Positions 14,828 to 20,794 of a stretch of DNA of 20,794 nucleotides are shown here, piece after piece. Numbering within the stretch: the first letter of the stretch is position 1; every line of letters starts with the position of its first letter. Where the stretch lies: NCBI GenBank assembly GCA_022573605.1, contig JACZTQ010000019.1, positions 1 through 20,794 on the forward strand. The letters run 5' to 3'. The position numbers and the translations under genes are program-made. This stretch comes from Pseudomonadota bacterium (GTDB lineage: Bacteria; Pseudomonadota; Alphaproteobacteria; Rhodobacterales; Rhodobacteraceae). The notes beneath the pieces were generated by a model. That model made no database searches and had not been told where the DNA came from. It worked only from the letters and a program-made list of their open reading frames with translations.

Positions 14828-15439
14828 TCAGTCCCGGCCGAGGATGCGGGCGATCTCTCCCGCCATCTCCTCGGGCGGAAAGCCGTTGCGAAACAGTGCC
14901 TTGAGACCGTCCGGCATGACGAAATAGGTGAACGCGGAGTGGCTCATCAGGTACCCGGCCGCCGAATCCTCCAGATCGGTCCGCTGGTAGAAGACCCGGT
15001 AGGCGTCGGCGGCGGCCCTGATCTCGGCCTCGGTGCCGGTCAGGGCGACCATCGCCGGATGCATCGCCTCGGCGTAATAGGCCAGCGCCTCGGGGGTGTC
15101 GCGGGCCGGGTCGATGGTGATGAACACCGGGGTCACCTTGAGGCCCCGTTCGGCCAGAAGATCCACCGCCGAGCCCATCACGGAAACGTCGACCGGGCAG
15201 ATGTCGGGGCAGAAGGTGTAGCCGAAATAGATCAGCGTCGGGCCGTCGATCAGCGCCGCGCTGGTGACCCGGGCGCCGGTCTGGTCGGTCAGCGTGAACG
15301 GGCCGCCGATGTCGGCGCCGGCGATGCTGACCGCCGCCGGAGAGACCGGGGCGCCGGGCTGCTTCAGGTAAAGGAAGATCGCCGCCGCGGCCAGCCCGGC
15401 GAAAACCAGCCCGGCCAGCGCCATCACCATGTTTCGCAT
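14828..15439 (-). CDS. senC: SCO1/SenC/PrrC family copper chaperone
   Basis: Read from the ATG at 15439, the product has 203 residues. It has an N-terminal membrane anchor (about 5-24) and a thioredoxin-like periplasmic domain with the copper ligands CPDIC (Cys77 and Cys81) and His167 in LMSHSAFTYF. SCO proteins deliver copper to the CuA site of cytochrome oxidase; in Rhodobacter, PrrC/SenC also links oxidase activity to RegB/PrrB signalling. I chose 15439 because GGGGAGG stands 7 bases before it. Three further in-frame ATGs (15454, 15469, 15484) lie in a 15-bp tandem repeat and lack such a site. It lies between regB and regA and diverges from regB. Confidence 0.93.
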   Translation of the reverse strand: MRNMVMALAGLVFAGLAAAAIFLYLKQPGAPVSPAAVSIAGADIGGPFTLTDQTGARVTSAALIDGPTLIYFGYTFCPDICPVDVSVMGSAVDLLAERGLKVTPVFITIDPARDTPEALAYYAEAMHPAMVALTGTEAEIRAAADAYRVFYQRTDLEDSAAGYLMSHSAFTYFVMPDGLKALFRNGFPPEEMAGEIARILGRD

Positions 15440-15488
15440 CGTTCGCCTCCCCATCGTTTTCGGGCGCATCGTTTTCGGGTCCATCGTT
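15437..15488 (-). repeat. 15-bp tandem repeat covering the senC start
   Basis: CATCGTT occurs at 15437, 15452, 15467 and 15482, exactly 15 bases apart; the two middle units, CATCGTTTTCGGG plus two bases, are nearly identical. On the minus strand each unit supplies an in-frame ATG, so there are four possible starts five codons apart. Copy number could affect start choice or the distance to the promoter. Confidence 0.85.
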
Positions 15489-15618
15489 GGCCGGCGGGCC
15501 GGGCCCCGGGTCTGACAAAGGCCCGATCGCGCCGGATTGCAAGGGCCGGCGCAGCGGATTTGACGCCAGAGCGCATCGATGCTTTCCTTTCGGCCCCAGC
15601 CCGGCGATATTCGGAGCC

Positions 15619-17112
15619 ATGCCCGAGAGTGGCCGTCAATATCTGTTCAACCTGCAGGCCCGCGGCGACTGGGTGCGCCTGCGCACCCTGGTCACCGTGC
15701 GCTGGATCGCCATTGCCGGGCAGATCGCGGCGGTTCTGGCGGCAACCCAGGGGATGGGCTTCCAGCTTCCGCTGACCTGGTGCGCGCTGCTGATCTCGGC
15801 CTCGGCCACGGTCAATGTGGCCATGCAGGTGATCTACCCGGCGGAGAAGCGGTTGAGCGAGCAGGGCACGCTGATGTCGCTGTTCTTCGATCTGGCGCAA
15901 CTGGTGGCGCTGCTGATGGTCACCGGCGGGCTGAACAACCCCTTCGCGGTGCTGATTCTGGCCCCGGTGACGATCTCGGCCACGGCGCTGAGGCTGCAAT
16001 CGACTCTCTGGCTGGGGATCGCGGCGATGGCCGCGGTCACCCTGATGACGGTGTTCCACCTGCCGCTGATCCAGGCCGACGGCACGGTGCTGGAGGCGCC
16101 CGAGCTCTACCGCTCCGGGGTCGCGGCGGCGCTGGTCATCGCGGTCGCCTTCCTGTCGATCTATACCCGCCGGGTGACGGTCGAGAGTTATGCCATGAGC
16201 CAGGCGCTGAGCGCCGCCCAGATCGAACTGGCCCGCGAGCAGAAACTGGCCGCGATCGGCGGCATCGCGGCGGCGACGGCGCACGAGCTGGGCACGCCGC
16301 TGGCCACCATCAAGCTGGCCGCCGGCGAGTTGGCGCGCGAGTTGGCCGGCCACCCCGAACTGACCCCCGGAATGGCCGACGACATCGCCCTGATCCGCCG
16401 CGAGGCCGAGCGCTGCGGCGAGATTCTGGCCGACCTCGGGCGCGGCGGGCGCGAAGACCGGCAGATCAGGAGCGCGCCGCTCTCGGCCATCGTCGAGGAG
16501 GCGGCGGGGCCGCACCGCAACCGGGGCAAGCGGGTTCTGATCCGGGTCGGCGGCGCGATGGCGGACCAGCCGCACGGCGACGAGCCGATGGTCGGCCGCA
16601 GTCCGGAGCTGATCCACGGGCTGCGCAACGTGATCCAGAACGCGGTGGATTTCGCCGCCAGCACGGTCTGGATCGACATCGATATCAACGCCGGGGAGTT
16701 GCGCATCGCGGTCGGCGACGACGGACCCGGGTTCAGCCCCGATATCCTGCCGCGGCTGGGCGAGCCCTATGTCAGCACCCGGCGGCGCGGCGCGCGCCGC
16801 GAACCGGGCCCCGAATCAGGCCCCGAACCGGGTTCCGAATCGGGTTCCGAATCGGGCGGCGAATACGAGGGCATGGGGCTGGGCCTGTTCATCGCCCGCA
16901 CGCTGCTGGAGCGCACCGGCGCCCGGGTCGCCTTCGCCAATGGCGGCGACGCCAGGCGGCGGCGCGCAATCGATCCCGATGCCCCGCCGGAATTGACTAA
17001 TCCGCCGGGAGCGATCATCGAGATGGTCTGGCCGGAATCGATTCTGGTCACCCCGAAGGATGTCGCGCGGCGCCCGCTGGGCCGGAACGAGCGATTCGGA
17101 CCGCGGCCTTAA
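15619..17112 (+). CDS. regB: Redox sensor histidine kinase RegB/PrrB/ActS
   Basis: The product has 497 residues from ATG 15619, which has a GGAG just upstream. Six hydrophobic segments lie between about residues 24 and 183. The quinone-binding motif GGLNNPF (103-109) lies in the membrane part. The H box AATAHELGTPLATIKL contains phospho-His222, and the redox-sensing cysteine of the family appears as Cys266 in EAERCGEIL. ATP-binding elements are NVIQNAVDFA (N box), DDGPGFS (G1) and GMGLGLFIARTLLERTG (G2). The ATP lid (about 388-416) is expanded by a Gly-Pro-Glu-Ser-rich repeat that I do not recall in RegB. The membrane kinase responds to redox state and phosphorylates RegA. It is divergent from senC. 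Confidence 0.95.
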   Translation: MPESGRQYLFNLQARGDWVRLRTLVTVRWIAIAGQIAAVLAATQGMGFQLPLTWCALLISASATVNVAMQVIYPAEKRLSEQGTLMSLFFDLAQLVALLMVTGGLNNPFAVLILAPVTISATALRLQSTLWLGIAAMAAVTLMTVFHLPLIQADGTVLEAPELYRSGVAAALVIAVAFLSIYTRRVTVESYAMSQALSAAQIELAREQKLAAIGGIAAATAHELGTPLATIKLAAGELARELAGHPELTPGMADDIALIRREAERCGEILADLGRGGREDRQIRSAPLSAIVEEAAGPHRNRGKRVLIRVGGAMADQPHGDEPMVGRSPELIHGLRNVIQNAVDFAASTVWIDIDINAGELRIAVGDDGPGFSPDILPRLGEPYVSTRRRGARREPGPESGPEPGSESGSESGGEYEGMGLGLFIARTLLERTGARVAFANGGDARRRRAIDPDAPPELTNPPGAIIEMVWPESILVTPKDVARRPLGRNERFGPRP

Positions 17113-17124
17113 CAACTCGTTAAC
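17109..17124 (+). promoter_or_regulatory. CtrA-type binding site, TTAA-N7-TTAAC
   Basis: TTAACAACTCGTTAAC matches the full CtrA consensus of alphaproteobacteria exactly, with seven bases between the TTAA half-sites and a following CCAT as in many sites. It overlaps the regB stop codon (17110-17112) and lies about 90 bases upstream of the divL-like start. AT-rich matches like this are rare in such GC-rich DNA. Confidence 0.65.
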
Positions 17125-17213
17125 CATATGGCGGAAGGTTTACATTTCATGCGATCCGCGCTCCGCTTGACCGCGGCAATCGTCAGTCTCGCGTTGCCAT
17201 ACCGGAACCTGCC

Positions 17214-19655
<2,442 letters not shown>

Positions 19656-19700
19656 CAGCATCGGGCCGCACAAGGCTCCGGCCGGTATTCGGGGCAGCGT

Positions 19701-19723
19701 AGGGTGTGCATTCTGCGCACCCT
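19701..19723. terminator. Hairpin downstream of the divL-like gene
   Basis: AGGGTGTGC (19701-19709), loop ATTCT, GCGCACCCT (19715-19723) form a 9-bp stem with one G-U pair, 45 bases after the stop. There is no T tract, so it may be a repeat element or RNA-end stabiliser rather than a true terminator. Confidence 0.45.
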
Positions 19724-19741
19724 CGCCCCTCGCCCGCTTTA

Positions 19742-19812
19742 TTGCGCCCCTTGGGCCGTGCGCTGACGCGCCCGCCCCGCGGGATGCGCGGGAGGCCCCA
19801 CCCCCACCCCCT
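19742..19812 (+). repeat. Dispersed GC-rich repeat, copy C
   Basis: TTGCGCCCCTTGGGCC, GTGCGCTGACGCGCCC, GCGGGATGCGCGGG and GGCCCCACCCCCACCCCCTG repeat, in order and orientation, the blocks of copy A (5210-5280) and, inverted, of copy B (5401-5471). Copies A and C are also both followed by CCGCCACGCGCT. It lies between the divL-like gene and tsaE, more than 14 kb from the other copies. Confidence 0.75.
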
Positions 19813-19842
19813 GACACCGCCACGCGCTTCGCCCAATCGTGC

Positions 19843-19891
19843 GGGTCAATCGGGCGGGTCGATCGGGCGGGTCGATCGGGCGGGCATTCGG
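19843..19891 (+). repeat. 13-bp tandem repeat upstream of tsaE
   Basis: GGGTCAATCGGGC (19843-19855) is followed by two copies of GGGTCGATCGGGC (19856-19868, 19869-19881) and a degenerate fourth, GGGCATTCGGG. Each of the two middle units contains the palindrome CGATCG. It ends about 70 bases before the tsaE start. Confidence 0.85.
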
Positions 19892-19960
19892 GGGTATTTC
19901 GGCGGAGGATTTCGCGCTAACAGAGGGGAACCGCAACCGGAACGCCCCACCCGACCCCGC

Positions 19961-20455
19961 ATGCTCTCGCCAGACCGCCCCAGATGCTTCGAGTTTCACC
20001 TGGCCGACGAGCGCCACACCGCGCGGCTCGGCGCCGCGCTGGCGCGCCGGCTGGCGCCCGGCGACACGGTGCTGTTGCGCGGCGAGCTGGGGGCCGGGAA
20101 ATCGGCCCTGGCGCGGGCCGTGATCGGGGCCGCGCTGGGCGACGCAAGCGCCGAGATCCCCTCGCCGAGCTACACCTTGGTCAACATCTACCAGACCGCG
20201 CTCGGCCCGGTCTGGCACGCCGATCTCTACCGCCTGACGGGCGCCGCCGAGGAACTGGAGGAGCTCGGGCTGGTCGAGACCATGGGCGCGGCGCTGGTCC
20301 TGGTCGAGTGGCCCGAGCGACTCGGCCCGGCGCTGCCGGCGCGCCGCCTCGACATCGCGCTGACAGCACCACGCGCCGGCGGGCGCGATGCGGCGATCAC
20401 CCTCAACGGACCGGGATGGGACACCGTGGCTGGTCTGCTGGAGGGGTGGCGATGA
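19961..20455 (+). CDS. tsaE: tRNA threonylcarbamoyladenosine biosynthesis ATPase TsaE
   Basis: The 164-residue product is TsaE, formerly YjeE, the P-loop ATPase that works with TsaB and TsaD to make t6A at position 37 of ANN-decoding tRNAs. The Walker A motif GELGAGKS is at 41-48. Other family blocks are IPSPSYTLVNIYQT, HADLYRL and the late VEWPERLG, all in the usual order. Length is normal. The ATG at 19961 is chosen because homology begins right after it, although its ribosome-binding site is weak; the reading frame stays open further upstream through repeat DNA. It overlaps the next gene by four bases (ATGA), so the two are co-translated. Confidence 0.93.
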   Translation: MLSPDRPRCFEFHLADERHTARLGAALARRLAPGDTVLLRGELGAGKSALARAVIGAALGDASAEIPSPSYTLVNIYQTALGPVWHADLYRLTGAAEELEELGLVETMGAALVLVEWPERLGPALPARRLDIALTAPRAGGRDAAITLNGPGWDTVAGLLEGWR

Positions 20456-20794
20456 GCGACGCGCCACGGAGCACGCCGGAGCGCACACCGGCCCGGGATG
20501 CGGAGCTTGCCGCCTTTCTCCGCGCTGCCGGCTGGCCTCGGCAAGCCGCCCGGCCGCTGGCCGGCGATGCCTCGAACCGGCGCTATCTGCGGCTGGCGGA
20601 AACGGGCCGGGGCGGCGCCGTGCTGATGGACGCACCGCCGGAGAGCGGCGAGGACGTGCGCCGCTTCGTGGCGGTGACCCACTGGCTGCGCCAGCACGGG
20701 TTCTCCGCCCCCGCCATCGCCGCCGCCGACACCGCGCGGGGCTTTCTGCTGCTCGAGGACCTCGGCGACGATCTCTACACGCCGCTGCGGGCCC
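20452..20794 (+). CDS. amgK: Aminoglycoside-phosphotransferase-fold kinase, AmgK-like (partial)
   Basis: The first 114 residues are present before the window ends. They include LAGDASNRRYLRL, VLMDAPPESGEDVRRFVAVTHWL, SAPAIAAADTARGFLLLEDLGDD, the N-lobe pattern of AmgK-type anomeric N-acetylmuramate/N-acetylglucosamine kinases that recycle cell-wall sugars. The catalytic loop lies beyond the window, so activity cannot be checked. The ATG overlaps the tsaE stop as ATGA. In many alphaproteobacteria a nucleotidyltransferase (MurU-type) gene follows, which would support the role. Confidence 0.82.
   Translation, partial: MSDAPRSTPERTPARDAELAAFLRAAGWPRQAARPLAGDASNRRYLRLAETGRGGAVLMDAPPESGEDVRRFVAVTHWLRQHGFSAPAIAAADTARGFLLLEDLGDDLYTPLRA

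Noticed and set aside
15424..16617. 397-codon minus-strand open frame opposite regB
   Set aside because: Very rich in Arg, Gln and His, no motif, and opposite a well-conserved kinase.

Overview
The window is about 20.8 kb of very GC-rich DNA, interrupted by a few short AT-rich tracts. It reads as the chromosome of an alphaproteobacterium. The strongest evidence is the redox-regulatory trio RegB/PrrB, SCO/SenC and RegA/PrrA, followed by a DivL-type cell-cycle sensor, tsaE and an AmgK-type sugar kinase, an order that I recall from alphaproteobacteria. A TTAA-N7-TTAAC CtrA-type site lies in front of the divL-like gene, and several alphaproteobacterial-style intergenic palindromes are present. 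A Rhodospirillales-like host is my guess, not a demonstration.

Layout: (1) 1-5147 holds the 5' tip of a leftward gene, a leftward gamma-glutamyltransferase-family hydrolase, and a divergent tripartite tricarboxylate transporter operon (TctC, TctB, TctA). A strong hairpin separates the binding-protein gene from the membrane genes. (2) 5148-6265 holds an intergenic block built of an inverted pair of GC-rich repeat elements around a very stable hairpin, then a TauE/SafE-type membrane protein. (3) 6266-9717 is sparse accessory DNA with AT-rich segments. It carries an XRE regulator, a short protein sharing that regulator's N-terminus and leader, an orphan FkbM-type methyltransferase behind a long 5' leader, and a possible 26-residue membrane peptide. 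(4) 9718-14030 is a catabolic block: an aspartate-dehydrogenase-family protein, both subunits of aconitase X (the large one broken by a single-base frameshift as written), and a tricarballylate-dehydrogenase-like flavoprotein. (5) 14180-17112 is the Reg/Prr system. (6) 17214-20794 holds divL-like, tsaE and the start of an amgK-like gene.

How it may work together: the TTT transporter, the aconitase X pair, the dehydrogenase and the flavoprotein would fit uptake and degradation of a small hydroxylated, amino or tricarboxylic acid. No pathway I know uses exactly this set, and the substrate cannot be read from sequence. I regard the dehydrogenase/aconitase X/flavoprotein block as the best candidate for an undescribed system. 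The dehydrogenase has a Gln where the aspartate dehydrogenase family normally has a conserved His, which suggests a substrate other than aspartate. The second notable point is the divL-like gene: its ATPase domain appears degenerate, and its CtrA-type box overlaps the regB stop codon.
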